Source: Kalaharituber pfeilii (Eukaryota; Ascomycota; Pezizomycetes; Pezizales; Pezizaceae). Taken from it: a stretch of 64,000 nt of DNA. Location: the NCBI GenBank assembly GCA_015179045.1, contig WHUZ01000012.1:1054001-1118000 (forward strand), written 5' to 3'. A program made the translations under genes and the position numbers. The first letter of the stretch is position 1; the number at the start of each line of letters is the position of its first letter. The notes under the pieces were generated by a model. That model was not told the DNA's origin. It worked only from the letters and a program-made list of their open reading frames with translations, and made no database searches. Below are positions 22,052 through 35,631 of this stretch, in pieces.

Positions 22052-23718
22052 TTACCCAGTCAGGACCTTGCTCAAACTAGTTTTCGTGGCCTCTGCCATC
22101 TCCTTTATCCTTTGCCTCTCTTCCTCCTCATGCTTCGGCCTCTGCTCCTCGAGCACCTTCATCATGTGCTTGTAATTCTCCTGGCCCTTCTCTCGAATGA
22201 GATCCTGTAACATCTTCTCTTGTTCCTTCTCCTTCTCAGGAGCCGATTTTATCCCAAGAAGCTGGCTCATCCAGCCTCCTTTAGCATCCAGTTTCCGCTT
22301 AGCTTTCTCCTCGGCAAGCCTCTCATTGAACCTCTTTCGTGCAGCAGCTTCCCTGAGTGCAAACTCTGTGGGAATGTGTTTATCCCCAAAGTCTCTTATT
22401 ACAGGGCGCACATCCGAAACGCCCATGGCGGCAATGAACTCCAGCACATTAATCAGAGCAAGGAGCTCCCTGTCCTTCGGATCGCCAGTCCATGGAGGGA
22501 TAATGATAGAGTTATCGGGCTGCATTTCAGCGGCCTCCTTCTTCGTATCAATCATAATGACTTTCGATAGATCACGGTTTAAATGCGCAAGATCCTGGCT
22601 CGATATCAGCTGGAGAACTCACTTCTGACACTTTTTAGACTTGACTATACCTTTATATATTTTCCGTCCTTGTATCTCGTTGCTTCCCTTGCCAGAAACT
22701 GCGAGATAAAGCCGGGATACGAATTCAACTTCTCAACTATAGGAACGACGAGATGACTAGGACTGTCACTGAATACAACCAACTCGTAGTACATGCTCAG
22801 ATATCCCAGGAAATAATCCAAGCCAGGGCGTTTTGCAGATCTCCAGCCATGATTTTTGTCCCATTCAGTATGCACCAGTAAATCTTCCAGGGCCAAAACT
22901 AGAGTGTAAGGCGGTTGATACTCCGGGATTGGGTCTGGGAGGAGTTTCTCGAATACAGGCTCCTCGTAGTAGTTCAGGATTGCACGCACTCTCGCCCGAA
23001 GCCGCGCATACCACAGCTTCGCTGACATTCCATTGGGAGCATCTTCGCTATGAGCCTTGATTTCCTCTTCTTTTTCCCAGTTGCGACCCAAATAGAGCGC
23101 TCCTGCCGCCAGTGTAACAAAGAACAAAAAAAATGACCACCTAGCAACACGCTCCCGTTTGCGGTCTGCTGAAGAGATGTAGGCGGATTTAGGTAGGCCA
23201 TCCGCACCACGGCCGTGCCCTGGGAGAACTCGTGAATGGGGGTCGTCGCCAGGTGGAGGTGGAGGTGGTGGAGGAGGATTCAATGAATCAGTTGGCTGCT
23301 CTGCTTCTCTCGCTGCTGCAGATTCTTGCTGTGAAAAAGGAGTTGCGGTAGCATCTGTAGGAAGTATTGGATCTGCATTTTGTGATGACGGTGTTGAGGG
23401 AAGTTGTGGGCCTGTTGGAATGCCAGGAGGAGTTCCATACCCAGTTGCTGAAGAATCTCTCACTCCCTCCGGCACATTCTTAGCAGAGTCTGGTGTCTTG
23501 CCTTCTGGACCTGTTCCCTGGGGAGTATCCGCATACCCCCTCTTCGCAAAAGCCAATTGGCCCAAAACATTTGTTGGTAATCTTGACTGGACAGAATGAA
23601 GCTGTTGTTGCCTCCATAAAATTCCTGTAGTCTTATTGGAAAGGCTCCTAGCAATATAATGCCGGCTCCGAAGAGCATTTACCGCCGCCGAGCGGAACAT
23701 CGCCGCGTTCGCGAACAT
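22052..23718 (-). CDS. TIM50: Mitochondrial import inner membrane translocase subunit TIM50
   Basis: Receptor of the TIM23 complex that takes presequences from TOM in the intermembrane space. Two exons, 23718-22651 and 22609-22052, total 1626 nt (541 aa). The N-terminus is an Arg/Ser/Ala-rich mitochondrial presequence. A Pro-rich stretch follows, then a single membrane segment WSFFLFFVTLAAGALYLG, then the FCP1-like domain: YTLVLALEDLLVHTEWD, GWRSAKRPGLDYFLGYLS, YELVVFSDSPS and LNRDLSKVIMIDT. The phosphatase DxDx(T/V) motif is replaced (ALEDLLVHTEW), as expected for Tim50, which is not a phosphatase. A charged coiled-coil tail ends the protein. Confidence 0.95.
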
Positions 23719-25342
23719 CCGTCAGAATTTTCCGTAGCCTTGCACCCAGTTATATCGTTGCGACTACTGCCTTTACAGTCTCTGATTGTTGCGAGTTCGT
23801 CTTGAATCTCCTCAGAATGGCGAACTGAAATTGACAGTCGGTGCAGTGGCTCGCTGCGATGTCGCTTGCCTGCTGATGCGATTGGCTAGGATTTCGTGAA
23901 TGAAGATCGTAAGGGTGGAGAATGCGGCCGTCGGTCCTCGGGGCCGCTTCGCTATGCCATGGAGGTCCCTATGACATCTTCCACCGAACTTTTCTTGCCC
24001 ATCCCTGCGCCGCAGTTGCCCCACCACACCTAGCTAGTGTCTGGTGCACCCCTGGAACTGGCCACAGGCACCCTAGCCACACCGTGGACGCCTAGGCTGT
24101 TACCCAGTGAGTGATCATTGACTACCCCTACTATAACTGAATTTCGCTATACCGACAAAAGGGGAGCATTTTTACGCTGTTCTGAGTTAATGACTAGAGT
24201 GCGATCTAGATTAGTTGAGATAGCGCACCGTGGGGAGATCTTCATTGCGACAAGCAAAAGAGCTGTCGCGCTACAGATCAAACGACAATGGCGTCGAGTT
24301 AGGAATTTACATGGGCAAAGGATTCCTCAGGTATCAAATGAATCTTCTTAAACGAAGTATATCTAGTGGAAAGGTCAATTGAGAGAAAACATTGAACGGT
24401 CGGAAGACATATTGTACTTCTGGTATGCATAGTTGCATAATCTAGTATTCCAGCACATCTGTAGCTGCATCGAATTATGCGCGCACTTCATAGTTTAGCC
24501 CCACACTCTACTTATGCATGCCCCAAATGGATCTTCCGCCAGCAATTGCTTTGCTAAAGCTCTATTTCCCAAAGCTTGCCACTTTGTTGCACTCTTTTTA
24601 TTCCCTTCCTGAGGCATTTCCAGAGCTCAAAAAACCATCGTCGCACTCTTTAGCTTGACTCTGTGTTGCATCAGGAGCCAAGAGTGCTTTTTTGTGTGCA
24701 TATATGGCAGTAAAAACTTCACCTGCCATCTCGCTCCAAGTTACACTTTGATGCCGTAATTCAATTCTGGATACCTAAGGATATATTTGGTTTGTCGCTA
24801 GGTCTTATGGTTTTGGAGTTGCGAGTTGTCAAAGCTCTAGAGCTGAAAGAGAGGTCGCTAGAGTTTGATGGTGCGCCACACTTCGCAGTCGGGGCAGTTG
24901 GCGAGTGCCACACGGTGAAGGGGTCCCATAGCAACCACTGACAAGGCAATAAAGTAAAAATTAAAAACAGGTGCAAGAGACTTTGGTCACATGGTACCGG
25001 AGCTATCTTTCCAGGGCCCTTGTTGTAAACTCCATTACGAGAGACAATAGATAAACCATTTCACCAAGGTATAGGTCAGTATGGATAGTCACATCTCCAC
25101 CCTCTGGTACCTGCCGCCTCTCCTCCCAACACTTTATATAAGCAGGCACGTGTCACGGATCTCCGTTAACTTGATCGTGATATCGAATTAGGACCGCATG
25201 ATAAAAGATGTATATACGAAACTTAGGAAATTATGCAACAATAAACACAAAATCAACACCGAGAAAGAAATAGTAAACAATCCGATTGTCTCCCGCCGCA
25301 GCAGATTCTATCATTCGTTGTCCTAACGGAATTTGCAGGGAT
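23719..25342. other. Long intergenic region, possible transposon debris
   Basis: 1.6 kb between TIM50 and the V-ATPase H gene. At about 24128-24170 the text CTATAACTGAATTTCGCTATACC resembles the pogo-like ends elsewhere in the window, but no partner end was found. A 77-codon open frame at 24118-24351 is basic and unrecognised. Confidence 0.4.
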
Positions 25343-26879
25343 TCAAGAAAAGGCATGCTCCAAGAAACCCCGCACTGCTGTCAACGCTTCATATCGCACT
25401 GAGGCATCAGTATCCGCCATCAACTGCATCACCCGGGCCTTCACCCCCAAGCTCTCCAAAACTTTCCTTTTCTCCGGAACCTCCCTAACTAAAACACCTA
25501 CATCATGCGCAGCAACGGCTAGAGCAAGCTTATTCGACCCGCTTGTTTGAAGCGCACGTGCAAGAGCCTTCATCAGTTCACCCTGATTCTCCTCAACAAT
25601 CCGTCGTGCATTCTTCTTCCAGAAGTCGGTATTCTTGTGGGGTGGAGACCAGCTGAGGTGTCCTGAACGCACTTCTGCAGCGTACTCGTCAAAGGTAGTT
25701 TGACTCCGCTGGTAGTTCTCAAGGGTCTCGATGAGGTATGCAAGGTCAGCGGAGAGATCTGGGTCTGAAGTAAAGCGGGTTGAGGTGGCTCGGAAGAGTG
25801 AGAGAGAGTTGGAGATGAGCAGCGGGGGAAGGTTGACCGACGGCGCTTTGGTAGCAAGATTGTAGAGAATCGCGGTAGTAACGCGAGCGATCTTTTCTTT
25901 AAGTGCAGAGCGCAGAATTAAGGTCAATGTGGGTATTAAATCGTACTTACTGTTGAACGTGAAAAGCAGTCAGTGTATAATCTTCCAGAGGGAAGAGCGG
26001 AGGAAGCCTACGGATGAATCTCCTCTGCCACAACCTCCTCAAAGGTCAACTCCCAAATGACTAGTAGTACATGGTAAAGCAGCTGTAAGCCTACACCACC
26101 TTGGATAAGGTTCCCCATACTGCTCAAGCTGCCACTTGAACTACCATTTGAGCCGCCAGAAGCTGCTTCTAGTATAGCTATCAAGGGATTCAACCCCTCA
26201 TCTCCAGTATACCAGAATGTTGTCCTTGCATAGCTGTTCCTGAGCAATGTGACATAGCTTTGTACACCGATATCTTGCAGATATGTATCATGTGATTTTG
26301 TCAGAGTTGAAAGATAGGATAGGTATGTCGGAAGAGCAGTCTTTGTGTCATCTGATGGCTCTCCACCGGATGCTTTTTGAAACGAAACTGAGAGAAGAGT
26401 TGTGAGGACTTTGGAGGTGAAGACGGGTACATTCTTGTCAGAGTGTGAAAGCAGAGGTAAGAGATTCGCGAAAGGTTTGGGAACCGCCAGCAGAGCATCG
26501 GCAAAGGTTGGTATTTCTAACTCAATCATCTGTAAGTCAATAATACTCCGGAACCTTTGTATGTGCACGTACTGTCCAGTAAATCCCCCATCAATACTAG
26601 GACATACTGAACAATGTCACCACTTCTGGTTCCTCCACTTCTTCCTAGAATGCCTTTTGACTCTGCCCCGTGCCCGAGAAATAGTTTTGCATATGTATCT
26701 GGCTCTGCCTCAACAATGCCGATCCGCCGCTCCTGGGAAACTTTGTCTACCGCTATCGCCTTGATTTTCTCCAGCTCTTCGGCTGTGATGACATGGGCTC
26801 GGAAGTATCCTTCCCAGCCAATTGGGCGAGCTCTGATCATAGAGCAGAGCTCTTCGTAAGGCTGTTGTTCGAGTGACAT
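25343..26879 (-). CDS. VMA13: V-type proton ATPase subunit H
   Basis: Regulatory V1 subunit that activates the assembled V-ATPase and silences free V1. Three exons, 26879-26573, 26516-26012 and 25949-25343, total 1419 nt (472 aa), the usual family length. Start MSLEQQPYEELCSMIRARPI was chosen because it matches the short N-terminal helix followed by IRARPIGWEGYFRA; an in-frame alternative ATG-less extension upstream is not needed. HEAT/armadillo-like helices run through DIVQYVLVLMGDLLD, VGLQLLYHVLLVIWELTF and LKEKIARVTTAILYNLA. The family hallmark FDEYAAEVRSGHLSWSPPH is intact, as are FWKKNARRI and the end SVRYEALTAVRGFLEHAF. Confidence 0.95.
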
Positions 26880-27240
26880 TTGTGGTAGGTGGATTGACAG
26901 GTTCGCAGAGCTTCTTCCAGAGTTCGTCACGTTGCATTGCTAGCTTTGCTACCCTAATTGAGCGAAAGTCACGAGAGCAGGCATCCTTATGTAATGACGT
27001 GGATGTGGAGTATGCTATTCCCTATAGACATCAGTAGTAGCTAGGGTCTTGGCACGATAGGAGTCATTCAAGTACGAATCTGTACTTTGTTTATTTGATA
27101 TCTCTAAACGCTGGGGTACAAGTGCACTCTACATGCAAGATTTCAAAATGGAGATCTCTTATACAGTTGTAGTGTTCCTGAAACAGCAAGTACAGGCCAT
27201 TCCATTGTCTCTTGTGGAGCTTATCCTATATATGTCTTCT
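26880..27240. other. Intergenic region
   Basis: 361 bp between the V-ATPase H start and the LeuRS stop. Presumed promoter of the V-ATPase gene; no motif singled out. Confidence 0.5.
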
Positions 27241-30200
27241 TCACTCAACATTCTCGAGAGCAAATCCAGGATTCCCAGGCACAGCACCTTCACTGGCATT
27301 AGAAAGGCCTTCCACTATCTCTCCCTCTTCCCAGTTACCCTTCCCTTCATCGGGAACTTTGCGTCCCTTCTTACCACCCTCCTCCAAGACCACAATCTCA
27401 ACAGCCTTGCACCCAGTGACCCTCTTCAACACAGGAAGAACCTCACCCAAGGTCTTCACTTCATCAAACACTAGCTTTCGATCAAAGACTGTTTGTGGAT
27501 CCTCTTTGGCAATAACCAGTCTCTGTTTCAGTGCTTGCACGAACGGCATTGCCTTCTTCATTTCTCCCATCTTCGCAATAGCTGGTTTGAGCTTTGCGTC
27601 ATCAACTGTGAGTGTAAGGGTATCGAAGTGCTCGCGAACAAGTCCGATATATTTCTCTTGCCATGAGGGGAACGATAAAGCGACATATATGGAAAGTTTC
27701 TTTGGCTTCTTGGGATCATATGATAGTACCTTGCCCTTCGTAGCTTTCTTAAGTTGGGCCGATTCAGCAGAGGTAATCTTGCTGGAGATAGTACGGACGT
27801 AGTCAAGGGCACCAGAAAGAGGGACAGAAACTGGGGCTATTGGCTTGGGGAAAAGTGCATATTGAATTGAGATATCCTAACCAAGCAACGTAAGTAATTC
27901 CTCCAGGCTATACCATGTTCGGGGGGACAAACCTTCTTGAGAAGCTCTAGCCAGATATACTCGGCCCAGTGGGGGGCAATTGGTGCAATCATGAGAGCCT
28001 GCCATTCCACGAACCGGAATATCAGTTCTTTGTGCATGGCAATATTAGCAGCAGTGCACGCTTCACGGTACGAGTCTCGTGCGGCTTGGAACTCATAGAA
28101 TCCATCTTTTAAGGCCATCTTGAACATGGTTCTGTTGTGACGATCATCAGCTTCTTGGCTGTCTCTCTAAAGAGAAGAACGTACTGCTTATATTGCTCGT
28201 ATGTCTTGATTACCAAGTCATTCATTTCGTTTTCGAACACTCTGTCCCAAAATATGTCCTTTGGACCCTCACGCAGACGTCCCTCATTGCCCATCTTGAT
28301 TACCTCTTCACACCATTCCTTGAGAGTGTATAACCGCAAGATAGCGGCATTGGCAACACTTTCCTCAAAGTTTGCATCTTCAATTCCGTCACCAGCATCA
28401 GCCAATGCAATTCTGCTTGCGTCGGCACCAAATTTTTTCACAGTATCATCGAGTGTCAAGAAGTTACCAGTCGACTTGCTCATCTTTTCGCCGTTAAGCA
28501 TAAGATGCCCATTCGCTCGAACAGCCCGTGGCCAGTATGGTGGTGGGAAAAGAGCAACATGGATATAAAGGAAAAACGTGAGATGGTTTTGGATGAGGTC
28601 CTTTCCGGATACACGGCAATCTAAGGGGTAGAAATACTCGAATTCACGTCTCAATGACCTGAGTGTGCTTTCTGGGATTCCGGCTTTAGCAATGATCTCT
28701 GGAGAAATTTCACGGCGGCAAAAAACGTAGTCCCAAACTTCATCGATCATTTGTTCAGGCTTGACGCCAGCGGGACCCACAACTTTGCCATCAATAGAAG
28801 AATGAAGAAGATGGCAAATTGTGTAATATGCCATATAGATGGTCGAATCGCTCAGACTTTCCACCAAGAACTGAGGATCCCAAGGAAGTTTGGACCCAAG
28901 ACCATACGAACGAGCGCAAGCCCATTGGTTCAACCAAGCAAGGTTTGCTTCAAATCCATGCTTGGTCTCTGGGAAGAATGTGTTTAAAGTATTCGCAACA
29001 TGGCCCTCTGTTGCCTTCCTCCATTCAGTTTCTCCGTAATCAAGATACCATTGATCGCAAAGAGCAACAACACAAGGATCTCCGGAACGAGATGTAACTG
29101 TTCCCTCAGGTTCACTATATGCAATAGCTAGGCCAGATTTGATGAGCAGCTCTCGAACTTTAGGCTTAGCAGCCTGAACCTCCATGCCTTTGAATTCTCC
29201 GATAATCATGGTTCCAAGGTAAAATCCCTCTTTGTATGCAAGCTCTTTGGCCTCGATCAGCTGCTTCGTATCCTTTGGGGAGTTGATCTTCAGTTTCTTC
29301 ACAAGGAATTCTGCGGTTTTGTCTCCGTAGGAGGGAGTTTGAATAATCGGGACAATTGGGAGATCAACCCACTCCTTCTTAATTTTGTAATAGTCTGCCT
29401 TTTTCGACAATTCTGCTACAGTTGCATAATCGTCTGGGGAGTCGGACGGAACTGATGTGACTATGCCTGTGCCCTTGGTCGCCAGAACAGTTTCCATAGG
29501 TAAAACACGAACACCTTTGGTATAGACAGAAAGAGGTGCATTGACCAAAGATCCGATGAGAGACTGTCCGGTCAGAGTGGCAATAGAGGGATATTGGCCC
29601 CTGTTGGGAAAGACTCCTTGGAACGCCATGTTTCGGGCGGCACGCTCTGTACATACAAGGTATTCAATGTCGGAGATCCTGTAAAGTCCATACTGAAGCT
29701 TTGGTCCAACAAAGCAGCAAGTTTGTCCGTACCTGAATTGATATTAGCCAAGTTCCTAACTCACTTGGGCGGGCTACACACATGGTTTCTGGCCTCAAAG
29801 TAGCTGCAACAAGATATACATTTGCATCTACTGGGATATTTCCCTCCACTGTAGCCTTGGCTTCGTCCGCCCACTCCAAAACTTTCATCTTGATGCCAGT
29901 GTATTCTTGTGGACCTATACCTTCTCCATCGCTTCTGTCGTGGTCCATGCATGGTTGCCCATCTTTGGGTGAATAGATAGTGTATCTTTCGCCAAACTTG
30001 ATCTTTCCCAGCTCCTTCAATCTGTTCATCTGCCACCTCACAAAGGCATCATAGTATGGATTGGCATCAGTGGTAATGAAGCTTCTTCGCCAGTCAATTC
30101 GAAGCCCGAAATTGGTGCAATGCTCCTTGCAGAGAGGAGGGAAGAATTCGAGCCAATGTGCTGGATCAGCAAACTTATGGACCTCTTCTTGGGGAATTCC

Positions 30201-30825
30201 TAAAGCTTTCATTATCTGGAATTGATACTTGAGTTTTACCGCCTTCATAGCAGCCTTTCCTTTCTTTGCTGCAAACTTTGTGACATCGTCATTGATTGCA
30301 CCTGATGGGACTGCCTCAGCGTCTTCCTCCACGTCTTCCTCAGAAACTCTCTTGAAGTCCTCCCCAAACATCTCAACTTCCCTAACGAGTTTGTCCGCAC
30401 AAGCCTTAATAGGCATGCCTGTGCAATGGAAGCCAAGGGGGAAAAGAGCCCGCTTGCCCTCCATCCTTGCAAACCCTGTCTGGAACTCGACCTTGGAGAG
30501 AGTGAAAGAGTGGCCAGCATGAAGAGTGCCATTCATGTATGGATAGGCCATCGTTGCGAAGAACTTTGGGTATTTTTTCCTCAGCTTCTCAGCATCCGTG
30601 GTAGGATCCTCCTTCACGGTGGGAGCATTGGCTTCGAATATGCCATTGTCGTTCCAGTATTTTTGGTATTTCTTTTCTATCGCTATCAGAGTATCACGTT
30701 TCTCTGTCTGTCAAGGAATTAGCATCTCCCGATGTTTGATGGCCGGTGGGGGCGGGATGCACATTTTCCAGCCTCAGGGTGTTCTTGGAGGCATTGGCGG
30801 GGTCAAGCGCGTCTGCGGAAGCCAT
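27241..30825 (-). CDS. CDC60: Cytosolic leucyl-tRNA synthetase
   Basis: Class I synthetase charging tRNA-Leu in the cytosol. Start [16 protein letters not shown] at 30825. Exon 1 (63 nt) splices at LEN to [18 protein letters not shown]. The HIGH motif is present as [18 protein letters not shown]. The CP1 editing domain includes [19 protein letters not shown] (joined across an intron) and [20 protein letters not shown]. The catalytic loop is [19 protein letters not shown], followed by [20 protein letters not shown]. The anticodon-binding region ([30 protein letters not shown]) needs a 48-nt intron after NEMNDL and another after LELLKK. The C-terminal extension ends at 27241. Length and order match eukaryotic and archaeal cytosolic LeuRS, not the mitochondrial form. 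Confidence 0.95.
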
Positions 30826-32102
30826 TGTTGCTGCTACTGCTGGTGCTGCTGGGCGTTCTACAGGAATTCGGGGTAGGAACTGCTGGGCAGCGTTCTCTCT
30901 TGGAGCTTCTGAAAAGACGGCTGGTTGACCTCTAACAGAGTTGCGGGCGCTGCGAAGACTGAGTCAGGGGATTCATTCGCCCTCCGCAGCGCTAGGCGGT
31001 ACCCCACTTCACTACCCACTTCGCTGCCCCTGCATCAGATGCAACTTGCACTTGCTTATCGGTATCGCCGACAAGGCCACCGAAGGCCGACATGAAGCTT
31101 TGTGCCCGAAGCGTCATGATGTTGAGGTGTGAGTTTTATTATGTGATGTCCACATGCCATGAACTGCGATATTCTCATGTGTTCAAGACGTCTTTGTCCC
31201 TTGGAATGGATACAATTAAGTACAACGCCTATTTCCGACAGGGCAATAGCTTTGAACAATAACATTGTGTGCCCAGCAATGTGCATGGCTTAAAGATGCT
31301 TGAGAGGCCCGCACACCGGACACCACTGCCACCACCACCTGTCCTAGCACCCTTTCTATCGCCTCTCCCATCGCCTCCCGCCCCCACTTCTCCCACCTGC
31401 TGTGGCCTCCTACCCATCCTAATATTGCTGTTGGTATATCCTCCGGTAATCAGGCATTACTTGCAATAGTGCCCTGGATTGCTGAATAAAGTTGAGCACA
31501 TGTACTCCTCTCGAGTTTGCCAGCAGCAAGTAATCATGCAGGAATTAAGGGCATATCGTTATGAACACTATATGTTTGAATACGCCTTGCAGATTTGGAA
31601 TCATTGTCCTCAATTAACCCATGCCCACTGCATTGCACATACGGAGGTGGGACCTTGCAGGATGGGAGGGCAGGGTCCGCCGTGATGTCTGATGCCATCG
31701 CCCTCGTTGCACGTACGGTATGGACGCATGCTGCATCTTGGCGCGATTGCAATGCGCCAGAGGGACTCATGAAGTCTTATAGCCTGGTTGGATCCCAACC
31801 TACCACTGTAGTAGTATCTTACCGGCTGTCGAGTTGATAAGGAAGTCCAGGCGAAGTCACGTCACGTGCTCGACAGTCTCTGCAAAATAATCTTATCAGA
31901 TCCGTATGGACCCTAGCAACACCTGCCCAAATTTCGGGTTCTTAGTCTCGTGCCTAGACTCGGGTCCTATTTTTCTTCCATTCGATGCGGGCGGTACACG
32001 AGCCATTGAGCCATTGAACCATTGAGCCATTGAGGTCGCATTGTTACTCAACCTCCACCCATCATTACTACAGCGCCGCAAGGATAACAGGCTGCCCAAA
32101 GC
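30826..32102. promoter_or_regulatory. Divergent intergenic region, LeuRS / PPR-like gene
   Basis: 1.28 kb between two divergent start codons. It contains a run of short GAGCCATTGA-type direct repeats at about 32003-32034, just upstream of the PPR-like gene. Several open frames of 60-80 codons have no recognisable product. Confidence 0.5.
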
Positions 32103-34473
32103 ATGAGCAGCCCCGGCGCTGCCTCCCGCCAAATATGCATTTTCTGTAGGCTTGTGCCCCGTCCATCCGCCCGTCGACGGCTTGCGACACCCAATTCTAC
32201 AATGGCAGCCTGTCAGGCAGAGCTTGTAGCCAGAACCGATTGGCGATTGGCATCCACTGTTGTCCCCAAGAAATATGGTGAGCATACAGGAAAGGTTCGA
32301 GAAAGGGAAGAGGAGATGCGCTACTTCGACAAAATGACGAAAAGCATGGCCGAGCCTCCTTTGGTGGTCCCGAAGCAACCTGGATCATCCACCGCAACGT
32401 TTGATCTTCGCATGGGGAGGTTCTATGAGCTTGAGCCGGTGGAAAGGATTAAGGACATTCTGGCGCACGATATGCCGGGAAACTACTTCTGGCCCAATCC
32501 GAGATGGCCACCAGCCATGAAATGGAGGGGTGATTGGCGTGATATAAAGTGGGGAGGATATTTACTAGCAAAAAAACAGGAGGGGTATAATAGATTGAGG
32601 AAGACGGCGCTTAAGGTATGGTTTTGGTAGTGGATTTCTTGGTTGACAAGAATGCTCTAGCTAGCTTAAAAATACTGACAGAGTTGTCTTGCAGATTTTG
32701 GCGAACATACGGCAAGAGTTCAAATCGAATAAACCTCTTCGGGAACTTTATAAGCAAAAGATAAAAGCAATAGAAGATATTCGGTGTAGATGCTTGGCTA
32801 TATTGGAACTATTCCGGATGTATATGAAGCAATGTGATTGGGGAAACTATATTGATTTACTCCATTATATCAACACCGATAATCGTCTCCAGGTACCTTT
32901 GCGAAGGGGAATACAAAATCAACTGTTCTTGGAGCTGTCGAGAAATTCAAGAAGCAACAACCCTCCCGAGACAGGTACATGCAGAAAAGCCCCGTGCGTA
33001 AAGTTTCAACATTCGATTTGTTTCTAATCTCAAAGACACAATCATCTAGTGTGGAATACATTGTCGAAATATTTCAAACGCCCGTTCACCAGTGAATCCA
33101 TTCTGTTTGGCTCCAATTACCTTCAGGATACCAGAACTGTGTTGAGGATATTTTTAGCTGAACATGGAATGCATCCCCACATATCCACGTCAAACAAAGC
33201 ATTTGCCCATGAAATGACCAAGTTGGAGAACCAAAGGAGCTATGCAAAGCTGAAAAATGGATCAAGGCCGGAAGCTTATTTCCTGGCTAGACGAAAGTTG
33301 TATCGCCAATTCACAACTCATTTCGATCCAGAGAGGGTTAATACAGACTCCATAAAACTGTTACTGCATTATGCTTGTGATAGGGATGAAGTAAAGCGGA
33401 TACTTAACATAGCTTTACAAGCTACAAAACGCGATCCCAGGATTCTCAGAAAAACCCAACATCTATTCCTGGAAGGGCTGTTGAAATTCCCAATTCAATA
33501 CACAGAGTCAAAAAGTAAGCAACAGAGCCTGCAGTTTCCATCAATCGTCCACCAGAATGCTGAGAATCTGGCGGACCTCTGCTCTCTGCAACAGATCTTG
33601 AGAGGACATAACGAGCAAATGAATCGTCAATTTTTGGTTTCTCTGATTATTCATGCAGCAAGATATGGAAACTCAGTGCTTTCAAATGGCCTCTTAATTC
33701 GACTGGATAATTCAAGATGGACACTAATACCGAATGAATTACGATCTATATTCCAAGCTATGCCAAACCAACAAGGCGTTGACTTGATTACACAACGACA
33801 TCGAATTGTTGGAAACCCCAAGGCATGGGTGAAGCGTCAACATAACTTGTTACTTGTTAATAAACTGCGGAAATATGTTGGAAATAGCGAGCACTCACTT
33901 TCGGAGTACATAAGAGCACTTGGGCGATGTGGGGACAGCAATGAAGTGTGGGAAGAATGGTCGCAACTTCGTAAGCGAGGTTTGAGACTGGATAGCTCGA
34001 AATCTCCAGTCAACCAGAAAATTTTAGCCGCTTTTGCTGGCGCTTTTGACGCCGCTGGGGATATGGTTCTCTTGGAAAGGTACTATACGGAGATAAAGGC
34101 ATCTACATTTGATCCTCTCTCAACAGAATTAACCGCTGGAATATTATCAAGCCTAGCACGACGGTACAATGGCATCATAGGCGGCGTGGTCTTCTCGTTA
34201 CTCATGCAGGGAACAAAAGAGCAAGACTGGGGCAAAGCATGGTATAGGCTGATGAGCCGTAAAATGAACCTTGAGTTGGCGGCAGAAGACAGCACGAGAG
34301 TTCGGCATGTTTTCTCTGAGGTGGGCAGGAGCATTAAGCGAGTCAAGACGGGGGAGGACCTAGTATGGGCTGAGAAAGCATTGTCCGCGCTTCTAAGGAC
34401 AGTTCAACGGGATGGGAGTGTTCCTGGAGGCTGTGTATCATTGGCGATCGCGTGGCCAGCGAAGAGAGCATGA
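32103..34473 (+). CDS. PPR-like protein, probably mitochondrial
   Basis: Exact family not recognised. Three exons, 32103-32615, 32695-32974 and 33050-34473, total 2217 nt (738 aa). The N-terminus is rich in Arg/Ser/Ala without acidic residues (LVPRPSARRRLATPNS), as in mitochondrial presequences. The body is helical and basic with degenerate 35-residue-like repeats; the clearest is SLSEYIRALGRCGDSNEVWE followed by QLRKRGLRLDSSKSPVNQK and LAAFAGAFDAAGDMVLLERY, which has the spacing of PPR helices. Fungal PPR proteins act in mitochondrial RNA maturation or translation, so a role there is likely but inferred. It could instead be a mitoribosome-associated helical protein. Confidence 0.7.
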
Positions 34474-35631
34474 TACTGACGGCGCGGTAGGGACCGCGCG
34501 AGGCATGTAATACTAGCAGTTACCCATTTGAGCGCTTATGTTCATTTTACTATACGTTACATATAGCACATAGAGATACCAGATTTATTACAATTTTAGA
34601 ACATGAAATGCCACGACAAAAAGCCAGGAAGCTCTTTTGATACATCTTCATGATTATCGACACACATAACGTCGCATCCCAGAAGCCTTACCCTCAGACA
34701 CCTAGCGATTTCAAGGCTGAGGCAGGGAACCCAGCACGAACCGTGTCAGGGGCATGCGTAAGAGTACTAGAGTACTAGTACAGTACTCAAGTACAGCTGA
34801 AACAAACGTACGGCGTGTATGAGAGCAGCCGCACAATCACACTGGGTTGCTGTAGAATAGAGTAGGACACTACATACCTTCATTGAATAATTAGACTAAA
34901 GCGCCTTGGCGTCATGCCGCTGTCTCAAGTGTGGCGCTGCCACATGATCTTGGAAGTGCACTTGCGTCATCTAGTCATATGAGTCAAGAATCATCTTGGC
35001 CATTCCACCTCTCCCAATAATGCCTTCCCCAGATTTAGAATCCGCTTGCAGCTTTAGAGGTGCATGGTGACTTGGTGTGTTTAATATGGCGCAATTTGGT
35101 CTCCCAAGGCCTTTAATATTTGAGCGCTGACGACAACCCATAAGCTGCTGCACGCGCAGCTGTTATCGAATACCAGTTTGATATTGAGCAGAGCACAAAG
35201 AGCTTCAGCCCTGGATATATATACCGACTATGTACAATTAATTGAGTAAGTTATTTTAGCTTTTCATAAATAAGAGACTAAAGCTGAGTGCATGGCCCTT
35301 GAGTTTCTTTGGTTTCCTTATCTCTACGTACCTTGTTTACTCCAACAATCGTGCTAGAATATTGCCATCGAATTCTCTCCACTAGCTAAGGTCATACATA
35401 CATCGCAACGTATGTCATTTCATTTGATAGCGTCGATCAGCATCATTCACATCCGGTATACTGGCATAGCAAACAGCCATAGGATTACGCAATACCATAC
35501 GCAATTTCCTCTCCTCTTCGTGGACGTTCAGGGCTCATAATTCTGCATTGTTTGAAGATAACGACGTTGAGATACGAAGCATCTTGGATTCCAGGCAGCA
35601 TAGGTAACGTCCAAAGGGGTGCAATATCAAT
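34474..35631. other. Intergenic region
   Basis: 1.16 kb between two plus-strand genes. It contains a run of GTACTAGAGTACTAGTACAG-type short repeats near 34763-34793. No gene recognised. Confidence 0.5.

Noticed and set aside
24118..24351. A 77-codon basic ORF as a transposase fragment
   Set aside because: Nearby TATAAC/TATACC words resemble pogo ends, but the translation shows no transposase motif.
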